Assembly: GCA_030426085.1 (NCBI GenBank)
Contig: JAUHYW010000037.1
Coordinates: forward strand, 1 to 64,000
Reading direction: 5' to 3'
Length of the DNA stretch: 64,000 bases
DNA from: a bacterium
GTDB taxonomy: Bacteria; Myxococcota_A; Bradymonadia; UBA7976; UBA1532
Of this stretch, positions 19,434 to 28,766 are shown one piece after another. How positions within the stretch are numbered: the first letter of the stretch is position 1; the number at the start of each line of letters is the position of its first letter. The notes under the pieces were generated by a model. It was given only the letters and a program-made list of their open reading frames with translations. It was not told the DNA's origin and made no database searches. Position numbers and translations under genes: made by a program.

Positions 19434-20372
19434 ATGATGCGCTCCACCCCCGCGATCATCCTCGGCATGTGCAGCCTGCCGCTGCTCGGCCACGCCGACG
19501 GGCCCGACGACGGGAGCCCGTGCACCCGCCACGGCCAGCGCATCGAGCTGGTGCTGACCGCCGACGAGTTCAACATCCCGGCCTACGACGCCCGCCGGGG
19601 CCTGGTGCTGGTGCAGCCCCAGACCGAGCTGCTGCCGGGTCTCGAGCGTCAGTTCGCCGTCCGGCTGCGCATGCGCGAGCCGCGGGTCCTGATGCCCCTG
19701 GGGCCCACCGGTCTGTTCTTCGGCTTGCAGAGCGGGCCCCGCGATCTGGAGATGGTGGTCGTCGCCGAGCCCGTCGGGCCCGACTGCGCCGTCGAGACCC
19801 GCCCCGCCTGCGACGAGTTGGAGGTCCGCGCCCTGCACCTCAAGCGGGGCGACATGATCATCTCCAGCCGTGAGCTGGATCGCCCGGTCGAGCCGGCGGT
19901 GCAGCTCCGCACCCGGGTGATGACCAAGATCCAGATCGATCGGGGCGAGGTCGACGCCGAGGCCGCCGCGGCGCTCGGCGCCCGAGGGCAGGCGCTGGGC
20001 GAGGTCTGCCTGCGCAAGGCCCTCAGCCGGACGCGGGCGATCCAGGGCGCGCTGGTCGTCGAGCTGACCACCACGGTGCTCGGCGAGCCGGGCGCGACCC
20101 GGGTGGTGGTCGACGGGCTGGTCAACCCGGCGGTCACCCGGTGCCTCATCGAGCGGGCCCGGGACGACGAGGCGCTGTGGGCCGCCCTCGGGCCGGCGGC
20201 CCGGGTCTACCTGTCGCTGTACTTCCGGGGCGAGGCCATCGAGGCGTCGGATGCCGATCCGGTGCTGCCGTCGGTGGTCGCTCCGCCGTCGGGCGGCGGC
20301 GAGGGCGGCGGATCGGACCCGCCGAGCGCCGGCGCGCCGGCCGAGCTGGCCAGCGGGCGCAGCGCCCCGTAG
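19434..20372 (+). CDS. Secreted protein with AgmX-like C-terminal domain
   Basis: A 312-residue protein with a short signal-like N-terminus (MMRSTPAIILGMCSLPLLGHADG). The middle (residues 30-150) is uncharacterised beta-rich sequence. Residues about 160-265 resemble the AgmX/PglI C-terminal domain: GEVDAEAAAALGARGQALGEVCLRKAL, a GALVVELTT strand, RVVVDGLVNPAVTRCLIERA, and LSLYFRGE. The tail is Gly/Ser/Pro-rich. It is divergent from the NfeD gene (about 200-base shared upstream region). The start may be 19434 or the adjacent ATG 19437; no clear ribosome binding site. Its last 166 bases overlap the 3' end of the opposite signal peptidase-like gene. Confidence 0.7.
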   Translation: MMRSTPAIILGMCSLPLLGHADGPDDGSPCTRHGQRIELVLTADEFNIPAYDARRGLVLVQPQTELLPGLERQFAVRLRMREPRVLMPLGPTGLFFGLQSGPRDLEMVVVAEPVGPDCAVETRPACDELEVRALHLKRGDMIISSRELDRPVEPAVQLRTRVMTKIQIDRGEVDAEAAAALGARGQALGEVCLRKALSRTRAIQGALVVELTTTVLGEPGATRVVVDGLVNPAVTRCLIERARDDEALWAALGPAARVYLSLYFRGEAIEASDADPVLPSVVAPPSGGGEGGGSDPPSAGAPAELASGRSAP

Positions 20373-21028
20373 TCGCCCCCCGGCGCCTCGACCCGGGCGC
20401 CGCCCCGCCACACCACCGATCGCGCCACCCCGTTGATCCGGTCGAGGGCCACCGGCCCCGCCTGCTCGTCGAGCGGGCAGATGCGCCGGTTGTCGCACAG
20501 CACGAAGACGTGACCCGGGGGCACCTCGACCTCGGGCATGTCGAGCCGCCACGGGCGCGCGGCGCCGTCGTGGTCGCCGAGGACGCGGTGCTGCCGCCCG
20601 TCGGCGAACCGCTCGACGACCAGCGCCTGCCGGTGAGGCCGGGCCGGGGCGTCGCCCGCGGTCGCCGCCCGCCAGCCGAAGACGCCCAGCGCCTCGGTCT
20701 CGAGCGGCGCGCCGTTGCGCACCAGCACCCCGTCGGCGGTCGCCATCCGGTCGCCGGCCAGCCCGACCACCCGCCGCAGGACCTCCCGCTCGCCCTGCTC
20801 GACGAGCACCACGCTGCCCAAGGCCGGCGCGCCGAGCGAGGCGACCAGCAGCACGTCGCCCTCCAAGACGGCGGGGGCCATCGTGCCGCCCCGGACCCGC
20901 ACCAGTTCGAAGAAGACCAGCCGGGTCACGAGCAGCGCCAGCAGCAGCCCGAGCCCGGCCACCAGCGCGATCGGCTTGATCGGCAGCCGCCGACGGGGCG
21001 CCGTGCCGATGACCAGCCGCTCACCCAT
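20207..21028 (-). CDS. Signal peptidase I-like protein with replaced catalytic residues
   Basis: A 273-residue S26-like protein with one N-terminal membrane helix (about 17-40) and the signal-peptidase box order. In every key position the usual residue is changed. Box B GGSMxP reads GGTMAP, so the nucleophilic Ser is Thr49. Box D KRVVGLPGD reads RRVVGLAGD, so the general-base Lys is Arg85. Box E GDNR reads CDNRRICPLDEQ. It probably does not cleave as a normal LepB and may be a binding or regulatory paralogue; a true lepB must lie elsewhere. The C-terminal 60 residues are Pro/Ser/Gly low-complexity and read antisense to the neighbouring AgmX-like gene. It is the last gene of the rib-nusB run. 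Confidence 0.8.
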   Translation of the reverse strand: MGERLVIGTAPRRRLPIKPIALVAGLGLLLALLVTRLVFFELVRVRGGTMAPAVLEGDVLLVASLGAPALGSVVLVEQGEREVLRRVVGLAGDRMATADGVLVRNGAPLETEALGVFGWRAATAGDAPARPHRQALVVERFADGRQHRVLGDHDGAARPWRLDMPEVEVPPGHVFVLCDNRRICPLDEQAGPVALDRINGVARSVVWRGGARVEAPGGDYGALRPLASSAGAPALGGSDPPPSPPPDGGATTDGSTGSASDASMASPRKYSDR

Positions 21029-21037
21029 CGACGGGGC

Positions 21038-21436
21038 TCAAGGCCCGGCGGCGGTGTAGATCACCACCGCGCCGGCAAACGCCCGCTTCACCTCGTCAGC
21101 GCCGAATCCGAAGTCGGCCGGGCACAGGCCGGGGCGCTCGGCCCCCATCTCACGGGCCAGCCGGGCCAGATCGGCCGGGGTCGCGGCCCCCACCCGCCAC
21201 AGGACGAGCCGGGGCAGCGGGAAGAAGTCGGGGGCCGGCAGCATCAGCGGGGTGTCCCGGGGCACCCGGCCCTCGACCAGCAGCGCCGAGAGCCGGCCGG
21301 CCAGCCGCCAGTCGACCCGCCCGGTGAGCCCCGGCGGGGGGCGGCCGTCCGGGCGCACCGCCAGGATGAGCGGGTCGCACGGCGCCCGCCGCAGGCCGTC
21401 CAGATCGGCCGGGGCGACGCGGGCGGGCCCGGCCAC
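21038..21436 (-). CDS. Small conserved-looking protein, possibly M17 aminopeptidase N-domain-like
   Basis: A 132-residue protein translated from GTG 21436, which overlaps the nusB stop (TAGTG). The sequence LRRAPCDPLILAVRPDGRPPPGLTGRVDWRLAGRLSALL ... LPRLVLWRVG recalls the N-terminal macro-like domain of leucyl aminopeptidases (M17), which carries no active site. No catalytic half follows. The resemblance is weak and only by eye. It lies 9 bases before the signal peptidase-like gene, so both are probably in the nusB transcript. Confidence 0.5.
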   Translation of the reverse strand: MAGPARVAPADLDGLRRAPCDPLILAVRPDGRPPPGLTGRVDWRLAGRLSALLVEGRVPRDTPLMLPAPDFFPLPRLVLWRVGAATPADLARLAREMGAERPGLCPADFGFGADEVKRAFAGAVVIYTAAGP

Positions 21437-21948
21437 TACACCCGCTCCAGGTCCTGGGCGATGCGGTCCAGGATGCCGTTGACGAACTTGCCGCTGTCCT
21501 CGGCGCCGTAGCGCTTGGCGATCTCGATGGCCTCGTTGAGCGTCGCCCGGCTCGGCACGTCCGCCTCGAACGCCAGTTCGAACGTCGCCATGCGCAGCAC
21601 GCAGCGGTCGACCCGGCTCATGCGGGGCAGCTTCCAGTTGAGCGAGCTGCGCCCGATCAGCTCGTCGATGGCCTTGCTGTGGGCTTCGACGCCCCGCACC
21701 AGCCGCTCGACGAAGGCCCACTGCCCCTCGGGCTCCAAGATGGCCCGGGCCCGGCGCAGCAGCCCCGCCGGGGGCTCCTCTTCGCCCTCGGCGAACAGGT
21801 CGCCGAGCACCTCGTCGTCGTGGCTCAGGTGGGCCCGGAACGCGTCGAGCGGGCCGCTGACGTCCCCGATCTGCTTGTCGTTGCGGGCGTCGGCGGCGAA
21901 CAGGATCAACAGCGCGGCCTCGCGGGCGGCCCGGCGGGCGGAGATCAC
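21436..21948 (-). CDS. nusB: Transcription antitermination factor NusB
   Basis: A 170-residue helical protein with the NusB pattern: [19 protein letters not shown] at the N-terminus (arginine-rich RNA-binding helix) and [59 protein letters not shown] at the C-terminus, which is nearly diagnostic. NusB binds boxA RNA with NusE/S10 in rRNA antitermination. It carries about 25 more residues between the two halves than the Escherichia protein. The GTG at 21948 overlaps the ribH stop (GTGA); ribH-nusB adjacency is very common in bacteria. Confidence 0.95.
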   Translation of the reverse strand: MISARRAAREAALLILFAADARNDKQIGDVSGPLDAFRAHLSHDDEVLGDLFAEGEEEPPAGLLRRARAILEPEGQWAFVERLVRGVEAHSKAIDELIGRSSLNWKLPRMSRVDRCVLRMATFELAFEADVPSRATLNEAIEIAKRYGAEDSGKFVNGILDRIAQDLERV

Positions 21949-22439
21949 GAGCCGCTCCCCGGCTTCGCGGCGTCCATCCGAGCGAACAGGTCGACCATCT
22001 CGATGGCCGCCGTCGCCGCCTCGCCGCCCTTGTTGCCGGCCTTGGTGCCGGCCCGCTCGATGGCCTGCTCGATGGTGTCGACGGTCAGCACGCCGAACGA
22101 CACCGGCAGGTCGTGCTGCAAGCCGACCTGGGCCAGCCCCTTCGTCGCCTCGCCGGCCACGTAGTCGAAGTGCGGCGTCGACCCCCGGATCACGGCCGCC
22201 AGGGCGATGATCGCGTCGAACCCGCCGCCCTTGGCGATGCGCTGGGCGGCCACCGGCAGCTCCCAGCCGCCGGGCACCTTGTAGACCACGATGTCGGCCG
22301 GATCGGCCCCGTGGCGCACCAGCGTGTCGATCGCGCCGCCCACGAGCTGGTCGACGATGAAGCTGTTGAACCGCCCGGCGAGCAGCGCGAAGCGGCGGCC
22401 CTCGGCGGTCAGGTGTCCCTCGACGATGCGGGTGCTCAT
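21945..22439 (-). CDS. ribH: 6,7-dimethyl-8-ribityllumazine synthase
   Basis: A 164-residue protein with the lumazine synthase hallmarks: [57 protein letters not shown], and [36 protein letters not shown]. It condenses ribulose-5-P-derived dihydroxybutanone phosphate with the ribityl pyrimidine to give the riboflavin precursor. The usual length and conserved His (TPHFDYV) suggest full activity. ATG at 22439 shares one base with the upstream ribBA-like stop, after a GAGGAGAG ribosome binding site. Confidence 0.97.
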   Translation of the reverse strand: MSTRIVEGHLTAEGRRFALLAGRFNSFIVDQLVGGAIDTLVRHGADPADIVVYKVPGGWELPVAAQRIAKGGGFDAIIALAAVIRGSTPHFDYVAGEATKGLAQVGLQHDLPVSFGVLTVDTIEQAIERAGTKAGNKGGEAATAAIEMVDLFARMDAAKPGSGS

Positions 22440-23638
22440 CAAGCACTCTCCTCGGCTGCCGGCGCGGCCGGCGTGGATGGGTTGGGGGACGGCGGGCGCG
22501 GCGGCAGCGACAGGATCTCGACGACCTCGAGCCCGTAGCCCTCGATGCCCTTGATGCGGCTGGCGCTGCCGGTGATCAGGCGCAGCTTGCGGGCCCCCTG
22601 GTCGAGCAGGATCTGAGCTCCGATCCCGAACTCGCGCAGGTCGGCCGGCAGCCCGATGGCGCCCTTGTCGACCGGCGTGGGCCGCGGCGTCCGGCCGGTG
22701 ATCGTCAAAAGCTCGTTCTCCAGGCGGGGGGCGGGCTTCTGCAGGTAGACCAGCACCCCGCAGCCCTCGGCCTCCATCCGGCGCAGGGCGTACTCCAGCC
22801 GCCACCGGCTGTCGCCCGACCCGCAGCGGAAGACGTCGCCCAGCACGCTCTCCTGGTGCACCCGGCCCAGCACCGGCACGTCCTCCAGCGGCTGGCCCTT
22901 GACCAGCGCGACGTGCTCCAGGTCGTCGACCGTGGTGCGGTAGGTCACCACCTTGAACCGGCCCACCTCGGCCACGTCCAGCTCGGCCTCGGCGGTGCGC
23001 ACGACCATGCGCTCCCGCAGCAGGCGGTAGCGGATCAGATCGGCCACCGACACGATCATCAGCCCGTGCGCCCGGGCGAAGACCTCGAGCTGCGGGCGCC
23101 GGGCCATGGTGCCGTCGTCGTTCATGATCTCGCAGATGACCCCCGCCGGGGCCAGCCCGGCGAGGCGGGCCAGATCGACCGACCCCTCGGTCTGCCCGGT
23201 GCGCACCAGCACCCCGCCCGGCTTCGCCCGCAGGGGGAAGATGTGCCCCGGCCGGGACAGATCGGACGGCTCGGCCCCGGGGGCCACCGCGACCCGGATG
23301 GTGTGGGCCCGATCGGCGGCGCTGATCCCGGTGGTGACCCCCCGGGCGGCCTCGATGCTGACGGTGAACGCGGTGCCGAAGCCGCTGCGGTTCTCCTGCA
23401 CCATCATCGGCAGGTCGAGCTGGTCGCAGCGCTCGCTGTCCAGCGACAGGCAGATGAGGCCCCGGCCGAAGCGGGCCATGAAGTTGATCGCGTCCGGGGT
23501 GACCAGCTCGGCGGCCATCACCAGGTCGCCCTCGTTCTCCCGGTCCTCGTCGTCGACCAGGATCACCATGCGCCCGTTGCGGATCTCGCCGATGGCCTTC
23601 TCGACCCGGGCGATGCTCTCACTGTCGGCCTGCTTCAC
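22439..23638 (-). CDS. RibB (DHBP synthase) fused to a degenerate GTP cyclohydrolase II domain
   Basis: A 399-residue fusion. The N-terminal RibB half (1-215) is intact: [42 protein letters not shown] and [21 protein letters not shown]. It makes 3,4-dihydroxy-2-butanone 4-phosphate. The RibA half keeps the overall fold pattern ([52 protein letters not shown]) but has lost the three Zn-binding Cys (HSECLTGD reads HQESVLGD, and RCDCG is absent) and the RQEGRG loop. GTP cyclohydrolase II activity is therefore unlikely, as in RibBX-like proteins, and a separate ribA is expected elsewhere. GTG 23638 follows a GGGAGGTG ribosome binding site. Confidence 0.9.
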   Translation of the reverse strand: MKQADSESIARVEKAIGEIRNGRMVILVDDEDRENEGDLVMAAELVTPDAINFMARFGRGLICLSLDSERCDQLDLPMMVQENRSGFGTAFTVSIEAARGVTTGISAADRAHTIRVAVAPGAEPSDLSRPGHIFPLRAKPGGVLVRTGQTEGSVDLARLAGLAPAGVICEIMNDDGTMARRPQLEVFARAHGLMIVSVADLIRYRLLRERMVVRTAEAELDVAEVGRFKVVTYRTTVDDLEHVALVKGQPLEDVPVLGRVHQESVLGDVFRCGSGDSRWRLEYALRRMEAEGCGVLVYLQKPAPRLENELLTITGRTPRPTPVDKGAIGLPADLREFGIGAQILLDQGARKLRLITGSASRIKGIEGYGLEVVEILSLPPRPPSPNPSTPAAPAAEESA

Positions 23639-23639
23639 G

Positions 23640-24308
23640 TCACCCACCTCCCAGGAATCCGCTCTTCGCCAGCAGCGCAAGGTCGACCCCGTCGCCCAGG
23701 CGGCTCTCCTCGCCGGCCCGCCACGCCATCAACCGCTCGACGTACTTGCCGATCAGGTCGGCCTCCAGGTTGACCCGGGACCCGGGCCCCTTGCGGTGCA
23801 GGTGCACGATGCCCTGGGTGTGCGGCACCAGGACCACGTCGAAGCCGGCGTCGTCGACCCCGTTGACCGTGAGGCTCACGCCGTCGATGGCGATCGAGCC
23901 CTTGGGCACCAGATACTTGCGGATCGCGGGCGGCGCGTCGAAGGCCACCTTCAGCGCCTCGCCGAGCGGCTCGACCGTGCGCACGCCGCCGGTGGCGTCG
24001 ACGTGCCCCGCCACGAGGTGACCCCCGAGGCGGTCGCCGACCTTCAGCGCCCGCTCGAGGTGCAGCGGATCACCCGGGCGGCGCCGGCCGAGCGTCGTGC
24101 GCTGCATCGTCTCGGAGGAGGCGTCCACCGCGAACCAGTCGTCGGCCCAGCGCAGCACCGTCAGGCAGGCCCCGTCGACCGCCACGCTCTCGCCGGCGGT
24201 CAGCTCGGCCACCAGCGCCCGGGGGGCCTCGATGGTGAGCTGCACCCCCGGCCCGCGGCGCTCGACCCGCCGCAAGCGGCCGGCGGTCTCGACCAGTCCG
24301 GTGAACAT
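23640..24308 (-). CDS. ribE: Riboflavin synthase, alpha subunit
   Basis: A 222-residue protein with two lumazine-binding repeats. It starts [12 protein letters not shown]; each half has the [13 protein letters not shown] / [12 protein letters not shown] pattern and the [18 protein letters not shown] and [14 protein letters not shown] signatures. It converts two molecules of dimethylribityllumazine to riboflavin. Length is normal for the family. It lies between ribD (15 bases upstream) and the ribBA-like gene (1-base gap), consistent with one operon. Confidence 0.96.
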   Translation of the reverse strand: MFTGLVETAGRLRRVERRGPGVQLTIEAPRALVAELTAGESVAVDGACLTVLRWADDWFAVDASSETMQRTTLGRRRPGDPLHLERALKVGDRLGGHLVAGHVDATGGVRTVEPLGEALKVAFDAPPAIRKYLVPKGSIAIDGVSLTVNGVDDAGFDVVLVPHTQGIVHLHRKGPGSRVNLEADLIGKYVERLMAWRAGEESRLGDGVDLALLAKSGFLGGG

Positions 24309-24323
24309 GATCCTCCGTGAAGC

Positions 24324-25460
24324 CTATCGCTCGGGCCCGTCGGCCTCGATCGCCGGGTAGACGATCGGGCCCCGCAGCCGCACGTCGGGGCCGAAGGCGC
24401 GCACGTCGACCGGATCGATGCGCCAGCCGGCGGCGATGGTGGCAGCGGAGGGCAGATCGAGCAGGGGCACGCCCCGCCCGACGAAGCGGGGCGCCACGTA
24501 GATGCAGGCCTCGTCGGCCAGCCGGGCGCCGAGCAGCGCGCCGTGCAGCACCCCGCCGCCCTCGACCATCAACCGCACGACGCCCCGCTCGCGCAGCGCC
24601 GACATCAGCGCGTCGAGCTCGAGCCCGCTCCGGCCGAGGGGCAGCTCGAGCAGCTCGGCGCCGGTCGCCGCCAGGGCCGCCACCCGCTTGTCTTCGGCCA
24701 TCGGGCCGTGACAGACGAGGCAGCCCTCGCCGAGCATGGCCGCGTCGGGCGGCAGCGAGGCGTCGGTGTCGAGCACCACCCGCAGCGGATCGACGCCCGC
24801 CCGCTCGGCGTCCGGCCCGTGGCGCACCGTCAGCCGGGGGTCGTCGGTGCGGGCGGTGCCGGCTCCGACCAGCACCGCGTCGGCCCGGGCCCGCAGCCGG
24901 TGCACATCGACCCGGGCCGCCTCGCCGGTGATCCACTTCGAGTCGCCCCCGGCCGCCGCGATGCGCCCGTCGAGGGTGACCGCCGCCTTGAGCATCACCC
25001 ACGGCCGGCGGTCGAGGATGAACCGCCGGAACGGGGCGAGCTGGCGGGCGCAGCGCGCGCCGAGCAGCCCCACCTCGACCGCGACCCCCGCCGCTTCGAG
25101 CTTGCGCAGCCCCTCCCCGTGCACCAGCGGGTTGGGGTCGATGACCCCCACGAAGACCCGCCGGATGCCGGCCGCCAGGATCGCGTCGGTGCACGGCGGG
25201 GTCCGGCCGAAGTGGGAGCACGGCTCGAGGGTGACGTACATGTCGGCGCCGCGGGCCGCCTCGCCGGCCGCCTCGAGCGCCACCACCTCGGCGTGGGCCT
25301 GCCCCGCCGGCCGGGTCACCCCCTCGCCGATCACCGCGCCGTCCTTGACCACGACGCAGCCCACCGTCGGGTTGGGGCTGGTGCGCCGCGGGGGGTGGGC
25401 CGCCAGCGCGATGGCCCGATCCATGTGGGCCGGGTCGGCCTTGGGAGACGCCGCGCTCAC
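24324..25460 (-). CDS. ribD: Bifunctional pyrimidine deaminase/reductase RibD
   Basis: A 378-residue two-domain enzyme. The N-terminal zinc deaminase has HAEVVAL and PCSHFGRTPPC, giving His and two Cys as metal ligands, with Glu in the first motif. The C-terminal reductase (about 150-378) has WVMLKAAVTLDGRIA, DSKWITGEAARVDVHRLRARADAVLVGAGTARTDDPRLTVR and MVEGGGVLHGALL. It deaminates and reduces the ribosylamino-pyrimidine in riboflavin synthesis. GTG 25460 overlaps the nrdR stop; nrdR-ribD coupling is a frequent arrangement. Confidence 0.97.
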   Translation of the reverse strand: MSAASPKADPAHMDRAIALAAHPPRRTSPNPTVGCVVVKDGAVIGEGVTRPAGQAHAEVVALEAAGEAARGADMYVTLEPCSHFGRTPPCTDAILAAGIRRVFVGVIDPNPLVHGEGLRKLEAAGVAVEVGLLGARCARQLAPFRRFILDRRPWVMLKAAVTLDGRIAAAGGDSKWITGEAARVDVHRLRARADAVLVGAGTARTDDPRLTVRHGPDAERAGVDPLRVVLDTDASLPPDAAMLGEGCLVCHGPMAEDKRVAALAATGAELLELPLGRSGLELDALMSALRERGVVRLMVEGGGVLHGALLGARLADEACIYVAPRFVGRGVPLLDLPSAATIAAGWRIDPVDVRAFGPDVRLRGPIVYPAIEADGPER

Positions 25461-25918
25461 GAGGCCTCGTCGTCGGCGTCCAGGGTGCGCAGCTCGGTGA
25501 CGAACTGCCCCACGTCGGAGAAGTCGCGGTAGACCGAAGCGAAGCGCACGTAGGCCACCTGATCGATGTCCCGCAGGAAGCGCAGCACCTGATCGCCGAT
25601 GACCTGGGAGTCGACCTCCCGCTCGGAGGCGTCGGCGAAGTGGCGCTCGATCGTGCCCATCAGCCCGTCGAGCACGCCCGAGGGCACCGGCCGCTTGTGG
25701 CAGGCGTGCTGCACGCCGACCCGGATCTTGTCGATGTCGAACGGCTCCCGATGCCCGTCGCGCTTCACCACCACCGGCAGCACCCGCTCGACCCGCTCGT
25801 AGGTCGTGAAGCGCCGCTGGCAGGCGTTGCAGCACCGCCGACGGCGGATGGTCTGCTGGTCGCGCACGAAGCGGGAGTCGACGACCCGGGTATCCTCCGA
25901 TTTGCAGAACGGGCACAC
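25457..25918 (-). CDS. nrdR: Transcriptional repressor NrdR
   Basis: A 153-residue protein. The N-terminal zinc ribbon has CPFC (first Cys at residue 2) and the second pair CNAC within RRRRCCNACQRRFTTYERVE. An ATP-cone domain follows (VVKRDGHREPFDIDKIRVGVQHACHKRPV). NrdR senses (d)ATP and represses ribonucleotide reductase genes. The GTG at 25918 places the start directly at the CPFC motif, as in known NrdR proteins; the ribosome binding site is weak. The gene overlaps ribD and follows fabF by 32 bases. Confidence 0.95.
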   Translation of the reverse strand: MCPFCKSEDTRVVDSRFVRDQQTIRRRRCCNACQRRFTTYERVERVLPVVVKRDGHREPFDIDKIRVGVQHACHKRPVPSGVLDGLMGTIERHFADASEREVDSQVIGDQVLRFLRDIDQVAYVRFASVYRDFSDVGQFVTELRTLDADDEAS

Positions 25919-25950
25919 GGTGGGGGTAATCCTCGCGGTTCTCGACGGCC

Positions 25951-27204
25951 TCAGCCGGGGTAGCGGCGCAGCACGAGGCTGACGTTGGTGCCGCCGAAGC
26001 CGAAGCTGTTGGACAGCGCCACGTCGACCCGCCCCTCGCGGGCCGTGTTGGGCACGTAGTCCAACCGGCAGTCGGGGTCGGGGGTGGTCTGGTTGATCGT
26101 CGGCGGCACCGCGCCCCGGCTGATCGCCAGGGCGCAGATGCCGGCCTCGACCGCGCCGGCCGCGCCGAGCATGTGCCCGGTCATCGACTTGGTCGAGCTG
26201 ATCCACAGCTCGCGGGCGTGGTCGCCGAAGAGGGTCTCGATGGCCAGCGACTCGGTCTTGTCGTTGATCGGGGTCGAGGTGCCGTGGGCGTTGACGTAGT
26301 CCACGTCCGCCGGATCGAGCCCGGCGTTCTTCAGAGCCCGGCGCATCGCGCTCTGGGCCCCCTGCCCCTCGGGGTCGGGCTGGGTGATGTGGTAGGCGTC
26401 CGCCGACTGCCCGTAGCCCACGATCTCGGCCAGGATACGGGCCCCCCGCGCGCGGGCGTGGGACTCGCTCTCGAGGATGAGCACCCCCGACCCCTCGGCG
26501 GCGACGAAGCCGTCCCGCTCGCGGTCGAACGGCCGGCTGGCGCCCTGGGGATCGTCATTGCGGGTCGACAGGGCCTTCATCGCCGCGAAGCCGCCCACCC
26601 CCAGCGGGGTGATCGTCGCCTCGGACCCGCCGGCCACCGCCACGTCGAGGTCGCCGTGGGAGATGAGCCGGGCCGCCTCGCCGACGCCGTGGGCCCCGGT
26701 GGCGCAGGCGCTGACCGGGCACCAGTTGGGGCCGTGGGAGCCGATCATGATCGAGACCTGCCCAGGGGCGAGGTTGGCCAGCAGCCGGGGCAGCATGAAC
26801 GGGCTCAGCCGCTTGGGGCCCTTGGTGCGCAGCACCTCGGCCGCCTCTTCGATGGTGCCGAGGCCGCCCATGCCCACGCCGATGATCACCCCGGTGCGCT
26901 CGGGATCGGCCACCGGGTACTCGAGCCCCGCGTCGCGGAAGGCGAGCCGGGTGGCGGCCATGGCGAAGTGGATGAAGCGGTCCATCTTGCGGGCGTTCTT
27001 GCGCCCGCCGACCCACTCGACCGGGTCGAAGCCGGTCACCTCACCGGCGATCTGCACGACGTGTTCGGTGGGGTCGAAGTGCGTGATCCGGCCGAGGCCG
27101 CTGCGGCCGTCGAGCAGGCCGCTCCAGTTCTCTTCGGTGCCCACCGCCACCGGCGTGATCAGGCCGATGCCGGTGACCACCACCCGGTGGGCTCCGCTGC
27201 GCAT
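25951..27204 (-). CDS. fabF: Beta-ketoacyl-ACP synthase II
   Basis: A 417-residue condensing enzyme with the full Cys-His-His set: nucleophile in SACATG (C167), NAHGTSTP, and [14 protein letters not shown]; the glycine-rich end [13 protein letters not shown] is also present. It elongates acyl-ACP with malonyl-ACP in fatty acid synthesis. Length and motifs fit FabF rather than FabB. It sits 53 bases after acpP, as in many bacteria. Nothing unusual was seen. Confidence 0.97.
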   Translation of the reverse strand: MRSGAHRVVVTGIGLITPVAVGTEENWSGLLDGRSGLGRITHFDPTEHVVQIAGEVTGFDPVEWVGGRKNARKMDRFIHFAMAATRLAFRDAGLEYPVADPERTGVIIGVGMGGLGTIEEAAEVLRTKGPKRLSPFMLPRLLANLAPGQVSIMIGSHGPNWCPVSACATGAHGVGEAARLISHGDLDVAVAGGSEATITPLGVGGFAAMKALSTRNDDPQGASRPFDRERDGFVAAEGSGVLILESESHARARGARILAEIVGYGQSADAYHITQPDPEGQGAQSAMRRALKNAGLDPADVDYVNAHGTSTPINDKTESLAIETLFGDHARELWISSTKSMTGHMLGAAGAVEAGICALAISRGAVPPTINQTTPDPDCRLDYVPNTAREGRVDVALSNSFGFGGTNVSLVLRRYPG

Positions 27205-27257
27205 GCCGTGCCGCTCCGATTCGGGCGGGCTACCGGACCGTGACCGCGAGGTCCGAC

Positions 27258-27521
27258 TCAGTCGCCCTTACCCTGATCGATGTGGTTGTCGATGTAGTTG
27301 ATGGCGTCCTGCACGGTGGTGATGCTCTCGGCGTCGTCGTCGGGGATCTCGACGTCGAAGACCTCTTCCATGTGCATCACCAGCTCGACGAGATCGAGCG
27401 AGTCCGCGCCCAGGTCGTCGATGAAGGCCGACTCGGGCGTCACTTCTTCTTCGTCGATGTCGAGCTGATCGACGATGATCTTGATGATGGCCTGCTCGAT
27501 ATCGCTCTTGGCCTTAGCCAT
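27258..27521 (-). CDS. acpP: Acyl carrier protein
   Basis: An 87-residue acidic protein with the phosphopantetheine attachment site [12 protein letters not shown] (Ser41) and the family ending [11 protein letters not shown]. It carries growing acyl chains between PlsX, FabF and the other fatty acid enzymes encoded around it. ATG 27521 is chosen for the GAGAGGCG ribosome binding site and normal family length; an upstream in-frame start would add an arginine-rich leader not found in ACPs. A 105-base gap to plsX could hold an internal promoter. Confidence 0.97.
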   Translation of the reverse strand: MAKAKSDIEQAIIKIIVDQLDIDEEEVTPESAFIDDLGADSLDLVELVMHMEEVFDVEIPDDDAESITTVQDAINYIDNHIDQGKGD

Positions 27522-27626
27522 GGATCGCCTCTCGGATCGGGTGAGTTCGCCGTCGGGCTCGGCGAGTCCGAACGGCGTTAGGTATCCTCTAATGGGCCGG
27601 GAAGTCAACCGGGCCGCGGCGGGCCG

Positions 27627-28730
27627 TCACGATCCGCCCTCCGGCGTGTGCGATCCGCTCTGCCGGGTCAGCGGCAGCTCGGCGGTGCTCGTCATCTCGT
27701 CGAAGCCGCTGTCTTCGAGGGCGCCGCGCAGCGCGCCGACGAGGCCCACCCGGTGGTAACCCCGGGCCCGGCGCACGGCGTTGGCCACCGCCCGGGGGGA
27801 GGAGCCGCCGTGGGCCACCAGCCCGATGCCGTCCAGCCCGAGCAGCGGCGCCCCGCCCACGCTCTCCCAGTCCAGCTCGTCCCGCAGGCGGCGCATGGCC
27901 CGCTTGAACAGCGGCGCGCCCAGGGTGCCGAGCCAGTCCCCCTCGAGCTGCCGCCGCACCCGCTCGACGAGCGCGAGCGCGATGCCCTCGGACAGCTTGA
28001 GCACCACGTTGCCCACGAAGCCGTCGGTCACCACCACGTCGGCCTCGCCGAGCGGCAGGCTGCGGCCCTCGACGTAGCCCAGGTACTTGAGGTCGGTCAT
28101 GTTGAGCAGCCGGTGGGCCTCGCGCAGGGTCTCGGTGCCTTTGCTCGGCTCGCTGCCGTTCGACAGCAGGCCCACCGTCGGGCGGGGGTTCTTCAGCTCG
28201 ATGGCGGCGTAGGCCGCGCCCATCATCGCGAACTGCACCAGGTGGCTCGCCCGGCACTCGACGTTGGCCCCGAGGTCGAGCAGCACCGTGTGGCCGTCGC
28301 GGGTGGGCAGGCTGGTGGCGATCGCCGGGCGGTCGCAGCGGGGCACCCGCCGCAGCACGAGCAGGCCCACGGCCATCATCGCGCCGCTGTTGCCGGCCGA
28401 GACGAAGGCGCACGCCTCGCCCGACTTCACGAGGCCGAAGCCGACGTGCATCGAGCTGTCGCGCTTGGTGCGGGCCGCCCGGCCGGGGTTCTCGGCCATG
28501 CCGATCACCTCGCCCGCGTGGCGGACCTCGATGGGCAGGTCGTCCGCCTTGTGGCGGCCGAGCTCGGCCTCGACGCGCTCCCGGTCGCCGACGAGCAAGA
28601 TGGGGCCGTCGCCCCGACGGCACGCCTCGACGGCGCCGTCGACGACCACCCCCGGCGCCCGATCACCCCCCATGGCGTCGAGCGCGACCGGCGCGTGGGC
28701 TGCGTCCTCGGGCGGGGCCGAGTCAGTCAC
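27627..28730 (-). CDS. plsX: Phosphate acyltransferase PlsX
   Basis: A 367-residue protein with the PlsX signatures ALDAMGGDRAPGVVVDGAV, FVSAGNSGAMMAVGLLVL, LLDLGANVECRASHLVQFAMMGAAY, VGLLSNGSEPSKGTE and VVVTDGFVGNVVLKLSEG. It makes acyl-phosphate from acyl-ACP for phospholipid synthesis. A short Ala/Pro-rich extension precedes the conserved start, and a tail of about 20 residues follows the usual end. GTG 28730 is the start; rpmF lies 36 bases upstream, the classical rpmF-plsX order. Confidence 0.96.
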   Translation of the reverse strand: MTDSAPPEDAAHAPVALDAMGGDRAPGVVVDGAVEACRRGDGPILLVGDRERVEAELGRHKADDLPIEVRHAGEVIGMAENPGRAARTKRDSSMHVGFGLVKSGEACAFVSAGNSGAMMAVGLLVLRRVPRCDRPAIATSLPTRDGHTVLLDLGANVECRASHLVQFAMMGAAYAAIELKNPRPTVGLLSNGSEPSKGTETLREAHRLLNMTDLKYLGYVEGRSLPLGEADVVVTDGFVGNVVLKLSEGIALALVERVRRQLEGDWLGTLGAPLFKRAMRRLRDELDWESVGGAPLLGLDGIGLVAHGGSSPRAVANAVRRARGYHRVGLVGALRGALEDSGFDEMTSTAELPLTRQSGSHTPEGGS

Positions 28731-28766
28731 GGCCCGCGCGCCCGCGCTGGTGCCGCGAGGTCACCT

